A stretch of 37,197 nt of DNA from a bacterium (GCA_018824205.1 JAHJGX010000223.1:1-37197); one strand, 5' to 3'. Numbered from the stretch's first letter, positions 18,074 through 28,300 are shown. Numbers and translations: made by a program. The notes: generated by a model from the letters alone, not told the origin.

Positions 18074-18150
18074 AAAATTCTCCTTAGGGTTTAATGATCA
18101 TAATTTAGTGTTAGTATAAACAGCGAAATGTATCATATCTCACAAATGAT

Positions 18151-19326
18151 TTATATGAGAAATATTTCTTTTTGAGGACGAGACAGCCACTCACATCCAT
18201 CTTCGGTAACAACGATCATTTCTTCAACCGTCGCGACACCGTATCCCTCAATGGGCAACCGGGGCTCGATGGTATATATCTGAGCAACTTCGATAGGCAG
18301 GTAGGGAACATTGCCATACCTTTCCCAGCGTGGTCCCAGCATACCGGCGCCGTCATGCGTCGAACGGCCGACCTGATGTCCCAGTCCGTGAGGGTACTCC
18401 GGGTATCCTTTGGAAACTATATAATCCCGGGCAATTTTATCAATTTCCCATCCCGATATGCCCGGCCGGATCGCGTCTTTGGCCATTTGTACGGATTCGA
18501 TAATTGTGTTAAATCCGCGGAGTACAATGTCGGGCGCTTCAGTTTCGCCTTCCCGCAGAAAATACCAGGTCCGCTGTATGTCGGAACAGTAATCGTCTTT
18601 TTTAACGCCGAAATCGATATTCAGAACATGACCTTTTTGAATAACCCGTTCGGTGGGATCAGCATGGGCGCCGGCGGTATCCGGGCCGGAAAAGATGGCC
18701 GGGCAGGAGTTTTCTTCCCAGGCTGTTTCTACACCGTAATTGGTGACTTTCTGTAAAATAAACTCTGCTACTTCCAACTCGGTTTTGCCGGGTTGTATAA
18801 AACCTGAAACCTGACTGTAAATGTCTTCTGTCATCTGTATAGCTGCTTTGATACGGGCAATTTCCGTTGCTGTTTTCCGGCCGCGCAGGGCGCTGACGAT
18901 TTCCTCGGATGATATGAAGCGGTGCTGGAATTCTGTTCCGGATGTGAAATCCATGAGTAATTCAAACATACCATGGGTGAGACCGTCGGACATATAATCG
19001 CTTCTGGAAGTGTTTATTGCGATTTTATTTGGATTAAGTTCGTTGAGAATCCTGATAAATTCTTCCTTAAAGCTGCCGACATATTTGCGGATATCATTAT
19101 ACAAACCGGTCAAATGAACCCGTTCATAGTCGAGGCTGCCGACGACAGCGATGGTTTTTCCACAGCGGGTTATAATAAACGCAGATTGCCAGGTAATGTT
19201 TGTATCTAAGATCAGACTTAGACAGGGATCGTAACAGGCTTCAGACTCCCGAACAAATGTCAGCCACATATCGATATCTTTTTCGTTTAAAATTTCCACT
19301 GCCTGTTTTACTTTTTCACGAAGCAT
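18151..19326 (-). CDS. M24 family metallopeptidase (Xaa-Pro aminopeptidase-like)
   Basis: The 391-residue protein has a creatinase-like N-terminal domain (1-140) and a pita-bread M24 catalytic domain (about 150-385). Metal ligands are visible: Asp in NIDFGVKKDD and Asp in CSDIQRTW, His in HGLGHQVGRS, Glu in TIEPRLPI and Glu in VEEMIVV. The enzyme should remove N-terminal residues before proline or cleave dipeptides. Together with pepD and rocD it suggests a peptide-degrading lifestyle. The upstream region carries a CCTCC-complement ribosome binding site (GGAGG) before the ATG at 19326. It could also be annotated as a proline dipeptidase. Confidence 0.9.
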   Translation of the reverse strand: MLREKVKQAVEILNEKDIDMWLTFVRESEACYDPCLSLILDTNITWQSAFIITRCGKTIAVVGSLDYERVHLTGLYNDIRKYVGSFKEEFIRILNELNPNKIAINTSRSDYMSDGLTHGMFELLMDFTSGTEFQHRFISSEEIVSALRGRKTATEIARIKAAIQMTEDIYSQVSGFIQPGKTELEVAEFILQKVTNYGVETAWEENSCPAIFSGPDTAGAHADPTERVIQKGHVLNIDFGVKKDDYCSDIQRTWYFLREGETEAPDIVLRGFNTIIESVQMAKDAIRPGISGWEIDKIARDYIVSKGYPEYPHGLGHQVGRSTHDGAGMLGPRWERYGNVPYLPIEVAQIYTIEPRLPIEGYGVATVEEMIVVTEDGCEWLSRPQKEIFLI

Positions 19327-19654
19327 TTTCTATTTCCTCCTGAAATGTATCCATAAACCAAAGATAAATATACGTGAAAGATATGATAAAAAAAATGCCG
19401 GAAGGAGATACCGGGCGGTAAATCCTTCCGACGGTGGGGGCAATGTTCTATTTGAAGGGGCGTTGAAGTTGTTATCAAAAATCGGTATGTATGTATGCTA
19501 CAATACATATGCCAAGCAAGTATGTGTTGTAATAACAGTTACTTAGAAATACCATCATTTAAAATAAATAACTTAAACGCCACAAATTATGTGGCAGATT
19601 CGCCACGCCGGTGTGGTGGAATAGTTAGATTATCGAAGATTCCTCTGGAACTGA
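19327..19654. other. Intergenic region between uvrA and the M24 gene
   Basis: This 328-nt stretch has no credible gene. It holds the uvrA terminator (19386-19431), two small hairpins (around 19579-19596 and 19602-19619) and a short tRNA-Leu-like 5' fragment (19607-19629). It also holds the M24 ribosome binding site at its left end. Nothing else is evident. Confidence 0.6.
19386..19431 (-). terminator. Rho-independent terminator downstream of uvrA
   Basis: An 8-bp perfect stem (19399-19406 with 19423-19430) has an inner ACC/GGT pairing in its loop. It is followed on the minus strand by a run of eight T (complement of 19388-19395). It lies about 225 nt after the uvrA stop and just before the M24 gene, so it should end the uvrA transcript. 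Confidence 0.8.
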
Positions 19655-22474
19655 TTATTTTAGAACTTTTTTTAGAAACTGTCCGGTATAAGAATTCGCG
19701 GTAGCGGCAATGTTTTCCGGCGTCCCGGCTGCGACAATTGTTCCGCCCTGATCACCGCCTTCCGGCCCCAGATCAATGACATGGTCCGCTGTTTTAATGA
19801 CATCCAGGTTGTGTTCGATCACGATAATTGTATTGCCCTGGTCAACCAGGCGATTGAGGACTTCGAGCAATAGTTTAATATCCTCAAAATGTAAACCGGT
19901 GGTTGGTTCGTCCAGAATGTAGAGTGTTCTGCCGGTTCCGACTTTACTAAGTTCTGTGGCCAGTTTTACCCGCTGCGCTTCTCCACCGGAAAGCGTGGTT
20001 GCCTGTTGGCCGAGTTTAATATAGCCCAGCCCAACATCGTTCAGGGTTGTGAGTTTTTTCTGAAGTCGGGGGATTTTATCAAAAAAACTGACGGCTTCAT
20101 CTACTGACATATCCAATACATCGGCAATACTTTTGCCCCGGTATTTTATTTCGAGAGTTTCACGGTTATAGCGCTTTCCTTTACAAACTTCACAGGGAAC
20201 GTACACGTCCGGGAGAAAATGCATTTCGATTTTTTTAATACCATCGCCGCTGCATGCTTCACAACGGCCGCCTTTTACATTGAATGAAAATCGCCCGGCC
20301 TTATATCCACGGATCTTCGATTCTTTCAGTGAACTGAACAGATCGCGGATAATTCCGAAAGTGCCGGTATAGGTCGCCGGATTCGATCGGGGGGTCCGGC
20401 CAATCGGATTTTGATTAATGTCGATGACTTTGTCAATATATTCAATTCCCCGGATTGTTTCGTATTTCAGAGGGGCCTGGGTGGATGCATAAAATTGACG
20501 ATGTAAAATCGGATACAGGGTTTCATTGATTAAAGAGCTTTTTCCGGAACCCGAAACACCGGTGACACAGATAAATTTGCCGAGCGGAAAATAGGCGGTG
20601 ATATTTTTTAAATTGTTACCCTGTGCCCCGCATAAACAGATCTGTTTTCCGTTTCCTGTTCGCCGGTCTTGAGAATAATCGATCTGTTTTTTGCCTGATA
20701 AATACTGACCGGTTAATGATCGATCATTCTGCCGAATTTCCTCCGGAGTTCCCTGGGCAATCACATATCCCCCGGTTTCGCCGGCGCCGGGACCGAGATC
20801 AAGAATATAATCACCATGCTCAATAGTCTCCCGGTCATGTTCAACAACCAGAACCGTGTTTCCAATATCTCTGAGACGGGTCAGCGTAGAAAGCAGGCGG
20901 TTGTTATCGCGCTGATGCAAACCAATGCTCGGTTCGTCAAGGATATAAAGCACACCAACCAGTTGTGACCCGATCTGGGTTGCCAGCCGGATACGCTGGG
21001 CTTCACCTCCGGAAAGAGTCTGAGCAGAACGATCAAGGGTCAGATATTCAACGCCAACATTGACCAGAAAATCAACTCGTTCTCGGATTTCCTTAAAAAT
21101 CTGATGGGCGATCAACTCTTCGGTGGGGCTTAAAGTTAATCCATCAAAAAACATTTTCAAATGTGAAACCGATTTGGACGTCAGCTCGCTGATCGATAAA
21201 TCACCGATTTTAACCGCGAGACTCTCTTTTTTTAAACGGGCGCCGTTGCAGGTATAGCAGTGCTTCACACTCATGAATTGATTTATCCAGGTGCGGATTC
21301 CGGCGGAATTTGTCTGTGTAAAACGCCGTTTTAAATTATTGATAACACCTTCAAAGGGGGCGTTGTACTGTCCCTGCATCCGCTCGGAATTATAGTTGAC
21401 GGAAACAACGGACCCCGAGGTGCCGAACAACAGTACGTTACGGGCTTCTTCTGACAGCTTAAAAAAAGGTGTTATAAAATCAAAATTATAGCGTTTGGCA
21501 AGTTCTTTTAATATGGCCGAGTACCAATTCCCACGGGGCTGTTCACCCAGCGGAACAATTGCTCCTTCGGATAGACTTTTGCGATTGTCCGGAACCAGCA
21601 GGTCGGGATCGATTTCCATCTGGGTGCCGAGTCCGTCACAATCGGGACAAGCTCCGTAAGGACTGTTAAACGAAAACATCCGCGGAGATAATTCTTCATA
21701 GCTGATACCGCAATCGGGACAGGCAAAATGTTCACTGAAAATATGTTCTTCTGCATTGTTTACCCAAACGATAATCAATCCCGACCCAATGTTCAAAGCC
21801 AGCTCAATGGATTCCGTCAGACGTTCTTTTATTGAGGAGTTGACAATGAGCCGATCGACAACGACTTCGATGTTATGTTTTTTATTTTTATCAATTTTAA
21901 TAGGCTGATCAATGTCGAAGATTTTACCATCGACCCGAACCCGGACGAATCCCTCGCGTCGAACCTCTTTAAAAATTTCCCGATATTCACCTTTGCGCCC
22001 TCTCACCAGGGGCGCCATGACCATTATACGGGTGTCTTCCGGAAAATTCAGAATTGCATCAACGATCTGCTGGGGTGTCTGCCTTTGGATACGTTTTCCG
22101 CAACTATAACAGTATGGAACACCGATCCGGGCATAGAGCAGACGGAGATAATCATAAATTTCGGTCAATGTGCCAACGGTGCTCCGGGGATTTCGGGACG
22201 TGGCCTTTTGCTCGATGGAAATTGCAGGGCTTAATCCCTCGATAAAATCAACATCCGGTTTTTCCATAATGCCGAGAAACTGTCGCGCATACGCAGAGAG
22301 AGATTCCACATAACGGCGCTGTCCTTCGGCATAGATTGTATCAAACGCTAATGATGATTTTCCGGAACCGGACAACCCGGTGATGACCACCAGTTTATCC
22401 CGGGGAATTTTCACATCGATGTTTTTCAGATTGTGCTCGCGGGCACCCTTGATGACTAAATATTTGTTGTTCAT
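19655..22474 (-). CDS. uvrA: Excinuclease ABC subunit A
   Basis: UvrA is the damage-recognition ATPase of nucleotide excision repair. From the chosen start the protein has 939 residues, the normal length. It has two ABC ATPase modules: Walker [10 protein letters not shown] near residue 33 and GVSGSGKSS near 640, and signatures [12 protein letters not shown] and [12 protein letters not shown]. It also has the zinc-binding cysteines CPDCG/CPDCDG in the first half and [14 protein letters not shown] in the second. An upstream GTG at 22507 is also in frame. The ATG at 22474 is preferred because AAGGTGAAG precedes it at the right distance and the family begins with the segment after it. The gene is divergent from gpmI. 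Confidence 0.97.
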   Translation of the reverse strand: MNNKYLVIKGAREHNLKNIDVKIPRDKLVVITGLSGSGKSSLAFDTIYAEGQRRYVESLSAYARQFLGIMEKPDVDFIEGLSPAISIEQKATSRNPRSTVGTLTEIYDYLRLLYARIGVPYCYSCGKRIQRQTPQQIVDAILNFPEDTRIMVMAPLVRGRKGEYREIFKEVRREGFVRVRVDGKIFDIDQPIKIDKNKKHNIEVVVDRLIVNSSIKERLTESIELALNIGSGLIIVWVNNAEEHIFSEHFACPDCGISYEELSPRMFSFNSPYGACPDCDGLGTQMEIDPDLLVPDNRKSLSEGAIVPLGEQPRGNWYSAILKELAKRYNFDFITPFFKLSEEARNVLLFGTSGSVVSVNYNSERMQGQYNAPFEGVINNLKRRFTQTNSAGIRTWINQFMSVKHCYTCNGARLKKESLAVKIGDLSISELTSKSVSHLKMFFDGLTLSPTEELIAHQIFKEIRERVDFLVNVGVEYLTLDRSAQTLSGGEAQRIRLATQIGSQLVGVLYILDEPSIGLHQRDNNRLLSTLTRLRDIGNTVLVVEHDRETIEHGDYILDLGPGAGETGGYVIAQGTPEEIRQNDRSLTGQYLSGKKQIDYSQDRRTGNGKQICLCGAQGNNLKNITAYFPLGKFICVTGVSGSGKSSLINETLYPILHRQFYASTQAPLKYETIRGIEYIDKVIDINQNPIGRTPRSNPATYTGTFGIIRDLFSSLKESKIRGYKAGRFSFNVKGGRCEACSGDGIKKIEMHFLPDVYVPCEVCKGKRYNRETLEIKYRGKSIADVLDMSVDEAVSFFDKIPRLQKKLTTLNDVGLGYIKLGQQATTLSGGEAQRVKLATELSKVGTGRTLYILDEPTTGLHFEDIKLLLEVLNRLVDQGNTIIVIEHNLDVIKTADHVIDLGPEGGDQGGTIVAAGTPENIAATANSYTGQFLKKVLK

Positions 22475-22669
22475 ATCTTCACCTTGACAATCTGCAAAGT
22501 TAATCACATATCGCTACAACTTAAAGAGTTTTTCCGGGTTGATATGTACCATTTTTACATGCTTGTGATTATATTATCCAGTTGATTCTTAATGATGTTT
22601 GAATGTGTCCGAACCAGAATTGTAAGTATCTAAGATTTAAATAGTAAAATGGATTGGAAGGAATATAAC

Positions 22670-24220
22670 ATGAGACCGGTAGCAATAATTATTCGAGACG
22701 GCTGGGGCTACAGTGAAAACCCCAGAGGGAACGCTGTCATGGCGGCGAAAACGCCCAATATTGATTTATATAAAAATAAATATCCCTGGACATTACTGGA
22801 CTGCTCCGGTGAAGCAGTCGGGCTGCCCGAGGGTTATCAGGGCTCCAGCGAAGTTGGCCATCTGAATATGGGGGCCGGCCGGATTGTGATTCAGGAACTG
22901 AAACGGATTGACGACGGACTTTCCAAGGGGACATTGTTTGAGTCGCCGATGTGGAAAAAATTAATTGATAATTGGAAAACCAAGCAATCACGTCTGCATC
23001 TGCTTGGCCTATTACAGGACGAGGGCGTCCATGCGCACCAGGAACACCTGTTTAAAATTATGAATCGAGCGCGCAGTGAATATCCCGCGGGTGAGATTAT
23101 AATTCATCCGTTTCTGGACGGCCGGGACACGCCGCCCCGCAGTACCCTGGAATATATCGCCAAATTAGATACCATTATGGACAAAGTCGGTAGCAGTCGT
23201 ATTGGAACCGTTATGGGGCGCTATTACGGGATGGATCGGTCACGCAACTGGAAACTGACGGACATTGCTTATCATTGCATTGTCAATACGGATGGACGCA
23301 GAGCCCAAACCGCCGAAGATGCCGTTAATGAGTCTTACGCGAAGGATAAAACACCGGACGGTGTAGAGATGTTTGATGAATATATTTTGCCCTACGCTAT
23401 TGGTTCTTATGATGGCGTGAGAGACGGCGATTCGATATTGCATACGAATTATCGCCAGGACCGGGCAATTCAGCTGACCATGGCATTTACGGATTCACAC
23501 TATCCAGGGAAATTGCAGCGGAAACCGAATATTGTTTATGTCGGCTTTACACAATATTATGATGAATTTCAGGATTTTATGCTGGGGTCAATGAGTGCCG
23601 GCGGGAGCATGAATAAACTGCTGGGCGAAGTCATTTCAAAAGCCGGCCTGAAGCAATTGCGAATTGCAGAAACCCAGAAATTCAGACACGTCACCAGTTT
23701 TTTTAACGGCAAATCCACCACACCCTATCCCAATGAAGATCAGGTGGAAATCCCCGGCCGTTTTGATCCGGCAACCTTTGCCAGCCATCCGGAGATGGAC
23801 GCCGATAATGTTACCGACGAAGTAATGAAACGCCTCGAAAATAATCCCTATCAATTTGTCGTAATAAATTACGCTAATGGCGATATGGTTGGTCATACCG
23901 GTAATTTTGAAGCAGCCCGCAAGGCGATCGAAATTGTGGATGAAAATGTCGGAAAAGTCGTGAATCGTCTGCTGGAACTCGATGTGCAGATATTAATTAC
24001 TGCCGACCATGGAAATTCGGAGCAGATGATCGATTATGAAACCGGAATGGTGAAAACCAGCCATACGGTTAACCCTGTTGAATTGATCTATGTTGCCCGG
24101 GATTCACAGGGGAAACAGCTGCTTGAACGAGGCAAACTTTCGGATATTGCGCCGACGGTATTACATTTTCTCGGTCTGGAAATTCCCAAAGAAATGACGG
24201 CAGATTTACTACTTTTGTAA
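22670..24220 (+). CDS. gpmI: 2,3-bisphosphoglycerate-independent phosphoglycerate mutase
   Basis: This glycolytic, manganese-dependent enzyme interconverts 3- and 2-phosphoglycerate. The 516 residues match the family. Asp10 in IIIRDGWG and catalytic Ser60 in GSSEVGH are present, as are the blocks HAHQEHLF, FLDGRDTPPRS, GRYYGMDR, NYRQDRAIQ and the second metal site (NYANGDMVGHTG, ITADHGNSEQM). The frame extends upstream to an ATG at 22649. The ATG at 22670 is preferred because GGAAGGAA lies about 8 nt before it and the conserved sequence begins there. It is divergent from uvrA across about 195 nt and converges on the esterase gene with 10 nt between the stops. Confidence 0.96.
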   Translation: MRPVAIIIRDGWGYSENPRGNAVMAAKTPNIDLYKNKYPWTLLDCSGEAVGLPEGYQGSSEVGHLNMGAGRIVIQELKRIDDGLSKGTLFESPMWKKLIDNWKTKQSRLHLLGLLQDEGVHAHQEHLFKIMNRARSEYPAGEIIIHPFLDGRDTPPRSTLEYIAKLDTIMDKVGSSRIGTVMGRYYGMDRSRNWKLTDIAYHCIVNTDGRRAQTAEDAVNESYAKDKTPDGVEMFDEYILPYAIGSYDGVRDGDSILHTNYRQDRAIQLTMAFTDSHYPGKLQRKPNIVYVGFTQYYDEFQDFMLGSMSAGGSMNKLLGEVISKAGLKQLRIAETQKFRHVTSFFNGKSTTPYPNEDQVEIPGRFDPATFASHPEMDADNVTDEVMKRLENNPYQFVVINYANGDMVGHTGNFEAARKAIEIVDENVGKVVNRLLELDVQILITADHGNSEQMIDYETGMVKTSHTVNPVELIYVARDSQGKQLLERGKLSDIAPTVLHFLGLEIPKEMTADLLLL

Positions 24221-24230
24221 ATCCGGGCCC

Positions 24231-25058
24231 TTAGTTCTGTCTTTTCTTGAACTTATCAAAATAGATTATATGATATTCCAGCGCATTGGTCCAGTAGTCC
24301 CAGCTGTGACCGCCGGGCCGCTCATAGTAATCGTGAAAGATTCCCAGTTCCATCAATTGTTTATGCATTTCACGATTAACATCAATAGTAAAATCGTCAA
24401 TTCCGCAGTCTACAATAAGTCCTTTATTTAATCCGGCAAGAGTATCAACGAGATTGAGACAGGAATATTCTGCCCAGCGCTCGGGGTAATCTTCAGAGGG
24501 GCCGATCAACTGTACAATTCCGTATTTTTTACCGGTGGCAGTTAATGCCAGCACACCGCTCATACTTCCGGCTGCGGCATATAATTCGGGATGTTTTGCA
24601 AGCATGCGGACAGCGCCATGTCCGCCCATACTCAGACCGCAGATAAACCGGCCTTCGGAGTCCGCAACCGTGCGATAATGTTTATCGATATACCGGATAA
24701 CTTCCTGTGAGAGATAAGTTTCGTATTGAGATTCTTTTGGGATTGGACTGTCCAGGTACCAGCCGGCATAACCGCCATCGGGACAAACAATTATCATCTG
24801 GTAGCGATCGGAAAGTGGGCGCAAATCGATATGGTCCGGCCAGTCCTGAAATGAACCGCTCCAGCCATGCAGCAGATACAAAACCGGGAAATAATCTTTT
24901 ACCTGATTATAAGAGTCGGGCACAACCACAACCGCTTTTGGTTTTGACCCCAAGGCTTTACTTTTAATAACGACAGTATCAAGGGACGCCGCCTGCAATG
25001 CTGAAGAAAAGAGAAGCAGCGCTGCAAATCCCGGGATTATGCGTTTATTAAGTGACAT
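24231..25058 (-). CDS. Secreted alpha/beta-hydrolase, esterase D / antigen-85-like family
   Basis: The 275-residue protein begins with a signal peptide (MSLNKRIIPGFAALLLFSSA, cleavage near LQAAS). The alpha/beta hydrolase core follows: LYLLHGWSGS (oxyanion strand), the nucleophile elbow GLSMGGHGA with the catalytic serine, an acid at DCGIDD, and the histidine in RPGGHSWDYW near the end. Related proteins are feruloyl, acetyl-xylan or carboxyl esterases; the substrate is not evident. The ATG at 25058 is preferred over an in-frame start at 25148. AGGAG lies at a suitable distance and the hydrophobic signal begins there, whereas the upstream extension reads into the last attC-like site region. 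Confidence 0.88.
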   Translation of the reverse strand: MSLNKRIIPGFAALLLFSSALQAASLDTVVIKSKALGSKPKAVVVVPDSYNQVKDYFPVLYLLHGWSGSFQDWPDHIDLRPLSDRYQMIIVCPDGGYAGWYLDSPIPKESQYETYLSQEVIRYIDKHYRTVADSEGRFICGLSMGGHGAVRMLAKHPELYAAAGSMSGVLALTATGKKYGIVQLIGPSEDYPERWAEYSCLNLVDTLAGLNKGLIVDCGIDDFTIDVNREMHKQLMELGIFHDYYERPGGHSWDYWTNALEYHIIYFDKFKKRQN

Positions 25059-25109
25059 GAGTATCGATCTCCTGTATGTTTTGGGTCTCTTGTTAATAGC
25101 ATTGTTCTG

Positions 25110-25238
25110 AACGTTCTCGGGCTTTGCGTTGGTGGGCTTTTGGAACACTCAACTGTCTACCCGCACTAAAGTTTATTAATTGCTCAAATGTTTATACTCG
25201 CACTGTCCGCCCACTAACGCAAAGCCCGTGTTAGCGGC
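25110..25238 (-). repeat. attC-like site a (end of array)
   Basis: 20-bp arms at 25118-25137 and 25209-25228 are inverted repeats with one mismatch. The outer 9-mer gttagcggc (25230-25238) is the reverse complement of the cassette's own start at 26201-26209. The left core is AACGTT (25110-25115). The stop of the glycosyltransferase gene lies in the loop, so the site encodes that protein's tail. Confidence 0.88.
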
Positions 25239-26168
25239 TGGCATAATTATTTGTTTTGCTTTGTTTAGAGGTAGGTCAAAACTACTTTCCATACTGTCAA
25301 TTATTTTGTTGTCTATATTGTCGTCAAATTTTCGGGCAAATAAATTGTCGCCTTCTAACAGAAAATTAATATCCTCGTCTGTAAATGTTTTTGGTCGTAA
25401 TTTAATATCTCCGTCTGGTATCCAAATAATTGCTCTTTTGTCGTCATTGATAAGTTTGCCGTCAAATGAAGTATTCATCAATACTGTTTGAAAAAATGAT
25501 TCGTCAGCAATTAAAGTATTTAAGTAATAATCTTCAAATTTTTTTGCCTCACCGCTACTACAAATAAATTCGCAGGATTCTCTTGTTAAAATCATCCACT
25601 GTCCACCGATGTATGGTATTACATCTTTTAAATACGCTCTTTTGTAGGGAACGCCAGAAAAACCATTGTCTGTCTCTACAAAATAGTTTTCAATACGGTT
25701 CATTGTCTCTGGTCGCGTAGTTAACTGATTTGCTATTTTTATAAAATTGTTTCCTATGTTTTTGGTAAGGTATTCTCGGATAATTTTTTGTGATTTCAAT
25801 GGATAGTCCTGACCACTCAAATTAATAAAGAAATCCCATTTTATGTTAAGGTTCAGAAGATACTTGATACCATTTAGTTCTGCTTGAATCATACTATAAC
25901 CACCCCAAACAACATTTTCGCTTTCTAAAATGTATGTGTTTGGAAAATCGGTTAAAAACTCTTCTATATCTTCATAAATTCCAATTCCTGTTTTTTTGTC
26001 TAAATGAATCAGGTAATAATTTTCTGGGTGGTAAAGGGCTTTAAAAAGTCGTTTAAATTGTTCCGGGAAACGATGCACTAATATAAAATATGCAATTGTT
26101 ACCTGTTTCAGAATAGCGGTTTCCACTTTTAATTCCTTTTGTTCTGCTTTCATGTCGTTTCCTGTCAT
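25176..26168 (-). CDS. Core-2/I-branching (GT14-like) glycosyltransferase, cassette 5
   Basis: The 330-residue protein matches the core-2/I-branching beta-1,6-N-acetylglucosaminyltransferase family. It has IAYFILVHRFPEQFKRLFKA near residue 28, YYLIHLDKK, VVWGGYSMIQAELNGI and WDFFINLSGQDYPLKSQ in family order. Bacterial members decorate surface polysaccharides or glycans; the acceptor is unknown. The coding sequence runs into attC-like site a, so about the last 20 residues (AANTGFALVGGQCEYKHLSN) are encoded by the palindrome arm and loop, not by family sequence. It is AT-rich and sits alone as the last cassette, with no other glycosylation genes nearby. An alternative start at M6 (26153) is possible. 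Confidence 0.87.
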   Translation of the reverse strand: MTGNDMKAEQKELKVETAILKQVTIAYFILVHRFPEQFKRLFKALYHPENYYLIHLDKKTGIGIYEDIEEFLTDFPNTYILESENVVWGGYSMIQAELNGIKYLLNLNIKWDFFINLSGQDYPLKSQKIIREYLTKNIGNNFIKIANQLTTRPETMNRIENYFVETDNGFSGVPYKRAYLKDVIPYIGGQWMILTRESCEFICSSGEAKKFEDYYLNTLIADESFFQTVLMNTSFDGKLINDDKRAIIWIPDGDIKLRPKTFTDEDINFLLEGDNLFARKFDDNIDNKIIDSMESSFDLPLNKAKQIIMPAANTGFALVGGQCEYKHLSN

Positions 26169-26200
26169 ATTATTTATTATTTTGGTGTGTCTAAATGCTT

Positions 26201-26336
26201 GCCGCTAACGGTTGATGGTATGGTGTCGTGCGGGATTACGAGGCGATTTCCTATCAGCATACACCGACCTTTTTTACGAGCCACAAACGCCCGCAAACCT
26301 CTGAAACCCGCATGCACTATACCATGTGTTGTGTGC
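26201..26336 (-). repeat. attC-like site b
   Basis: Arms at 26217-26234 and 26307-26323 are an imperfect inverted repeat with one bulge. The right 9-mer gttgtgtgc (26328-26336) is the reverse complement of the start of its cassette at 27209-27217. The left 9-mer gccgctaac starts the next cassette, and the AACG core is at 26207-26210. Confidence 0.87.
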
Positions 26337-26435
26337 TGCCTATTTTCTTTCTATCTATTTTTTGTTTTAAAATCTATAATTAATTAACAAAACTCAATTG
26401 TTAAATTGAATAAATCCAAACAGTTTTAAGTCGCA

Positions 26436-27110
26436 TTATGACTTTAATGTAATTTCTTGCATTCTAATCATTTCAATTGACAGAACCGCAATCCAGAGAA
26501 AATATGTCAACCAAACAAAACCGTTCAATGTAGCAAATAATCCCTGTGGGTTATTTTCAATTAATGTTCCTATGCTTATAAAAGCTGCAAAGCCTATTAT
26601 TAATCCTGCCCATCCTAACCAACGCTTAAAAACACTTGTTTTTAGAATAATTATAGCTGCACCAATCATTGCAATTCCAGCAAAAACTCCAGAAACTGAA
26701 ATAGCATAAAAATATGAAGCTAATCCAAATTGTGAAATTTCTGTGGAAGCATTACCATTTAGTAAAGCAATTCCCATAATAGCTGCACCTCCAATTGAGC
26801 CTACTGCGGGAGATAGAATTGCTCCAGCCCATGTAACTCTTGTCAAAATAGCTGGTTCACCTTCTGCTTTCTTAAGTATTTCACAAAATCCTGCAAAAAA
26901 TGGAAAATAGAAAGGTAAAAAAGCCAAAGCTGCAAGACAATGACCAAAACGAAACCACTGTCCATTTTCCGAAAACCACATGGCAAAAGTTGAGATATCT
27001 TGATTATATGTGGGAGGCATTTTAATAATTCCAGAAGCAATAAAAGATAATGCTACAAAAAGTATCCCAGCAATTCCGCTTATTTTCCAAGGTCTTTTTA
27101 AAATATTCAT
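26436..27110 (-). CDS. DUF4386-like membrane protein, cassette 4
   Basis: The 224 residues form about six hydrophobic helices: residues 10-30, 55-78, 92-115, 128-152, 163-183 and 195-215. The start, ILKRPWKISGIAGILFVALSF, recalls DUF4386-type proteins, but I see no catalytic residues and assign the family only tentatively. It lies alone in its cassette. Its stop is about 100 nt before the attC-like site b, the longest such gap in the array. It is AT-rich, and any transport or stress role would be a guess. Confidence 0.75.
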   Translation of the reverse strand: MNILKRPWKISGIAGILFVALSFIASGIIKMPPTYNQDISTFAMWFSENGQWFRFGHCLAALAFLPFYFPFFAGFCEILKKAEGEPAILTRVTWAGAILSPAVGSIGGAAIMGIALLNGNASTEISQFGLASYFYAISVSGVFAGIAMIGAAIIILKTSVFKRWLGWAGLIIGFAAFISIGTLIENNPQGLFATLNGFVWLTYFLWIAVLSIEMIRMQEITLKS

Positions 27111-27208
27111 CTCAGTAACTCCTTTCTTTTGATTAATAAAATTTTCTTCATTATTCTATATAGTTATTATCACCGATCCAGCATAAAAATGACATTTATT
27201 TTCAGGTT

Positions 27209-27342
27209 GCACACAACGTTAAGTATATGAAAAGTAGGCGATTGCGTGGTAATTCACTGCCAAGTTACACAAAGGTTAAAGCGGGCTGCAACCCTTGATT
27301 TTACCAATATCCCGCCTATTTTTTATATACATTGTTGTGCGT
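27209..27342 (-). repeat. attC-like site c
   Basis: 18-nt arms at 27223-27240 and 27313-27330 are inverted repeats with three mismatches. The right 9-mer gttgtgcgt (27334-27342) is the reverse complement of its cassette's start at 28301-28309. The left 9-mer is gcacacaac with an AACGTT core at 27215-27220. Confidence 0.88.
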
Positions 27343-27355
27343 TCGTACTTCTTCT

Positions 27356-28279
27356 TTATAGACTGTTATTATTAATTCTACGATTAATCTCCATTTCCAG
27401 AGTTACTGGTTCATAATCAAATAATCTTCTTAATAATTTATGGTCTTCTGGAACATTTTCTGCTAAATCTGCTGGAAAATTATTTAGCATTTTTAAACTC
27501 TTATATAAATATCTAACGAAAGGTGTAAATGGTAAAAGCAAAAACGACACTATGTTAATTAAAAATAAAGGGATTGTCATATGTTTAATTCTTTTTCCAC
27601 CTATGACAGTCATTAATTTTGCTACTTCGGGAAAAGAATAGGCTTTCGGTCCCGTTAATTTTATTCTTTTTCCGCTCAAGTCTTCACGTAGTACAATTTG
27701 TGCTGTTATCTCACCAACATCTTCAGGTGAAATAGTTGGGAACGCATTCAATCCACCACCTGGTACTGCCATTCTTCCTTTATTTGTGAACGCAAAAAAC
27801 ATTTCAAATGCTGGAGCATCACCTAATATTGTCCAGTTAAAATCTGATTGTCTAATTTTCTCTTCTATTTCTATTTTTATTTCTCCAAATTCAGGTATTT
27901 TTAAATCATCAAGAAGTTGTTTTCTCATTTCATAACCTGACATATAAACCAATCTTGAAATATTGGCTTTTTTTGCTTGTTCCATGATTTCCAAAACAGC
28001 ATCACGCTCAATTTCTTTCATTCTTCTGATTAGTTTATTGCTCATTGCTGAAAGACAAATTACAATAGCACCTACATTTTCTAATGATTTTTCAATTGTT
28101 CCTTTTTCTGTTACATCTCCTTGAAATAGTAATACATTATCTCCAACTATATTTTTTGCATTTTCAGCATTTCGTGTAACTACTTTTACAGATTGTCTCT
28201 TTTTAACTAATTTCTCAACAACTTTTTGTCCATAAAAGCCAGTTCCACCATAAACTATTATTTGATTACTATCTATCAT
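27356..28279 (-). CDS. NmrA-like NAD(P)-binding Rossmann protein, cassette 3
   Basis: The 307-residue atypical short-chain dehydrogenase begins with a Rossmann fold. The dinucleotide loop YGGTGFYGQ is at about residues 10-18, then VKVVTRN and FQGDVTE (adenine-side strand). VYMSGYEMRK follows where classical enzymes have YxxxK, here without a standard catalytic tyrosine triad. This resembles NmrA/NDUFA9-type proteins that sense NAD(P)H or act as isomerase-like enzymes. A hydrophobic segment lies near residues 235-255. The ATG at 28279 is chosen because AAGGACG precedes it. The 22 extra upstream codons lie inside attC-like site d and are not credible coding sequence. Confidence 0.85.
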   Translation of the reverse strand: MIDSNQIIVYGGTGFYGQKVVEKLVKKRQSVKVVTRNAENAKNIVGDNVLLFQGDVTEKGTIEKSLENVGAIVICLSAMSNKLIRRMKEIERDAVLEIMEQAKKANISRLVYMSGYEMRKQLLDDLKIPEFGEIKIEIEEKIRQSDFNWTILGDAPAFEMFFAFTNKGRMAVPGGGLNAFPTISPEDVGEITAQIVLREDLSGKRIKLTGPKAYSFPEVAKLMTVIGGKRIKHMTIPLFLINIVSFLLLPFTPFVRYLYKSLKMLNNFPADLAENVPEDHKLLRRLFDYEPVTLEMEINRRINNNSL

Positions 28280-28300
28280 ATTTCGTCCTTTTTTTGTATG

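Noticed and set aside
22475-22507. Upstream GTG start for uvrA
   Set aside because: The 11 extra codons are outside the family start, while ATG 22474 has a good Shine-Dalgarno.
25059-25148. N-terminal extension of the esterase gene
   Set aside because: It would bury the signal peptide 30 residues in and runs into the attC-like site; ATG 25058 has an AGGAG site.
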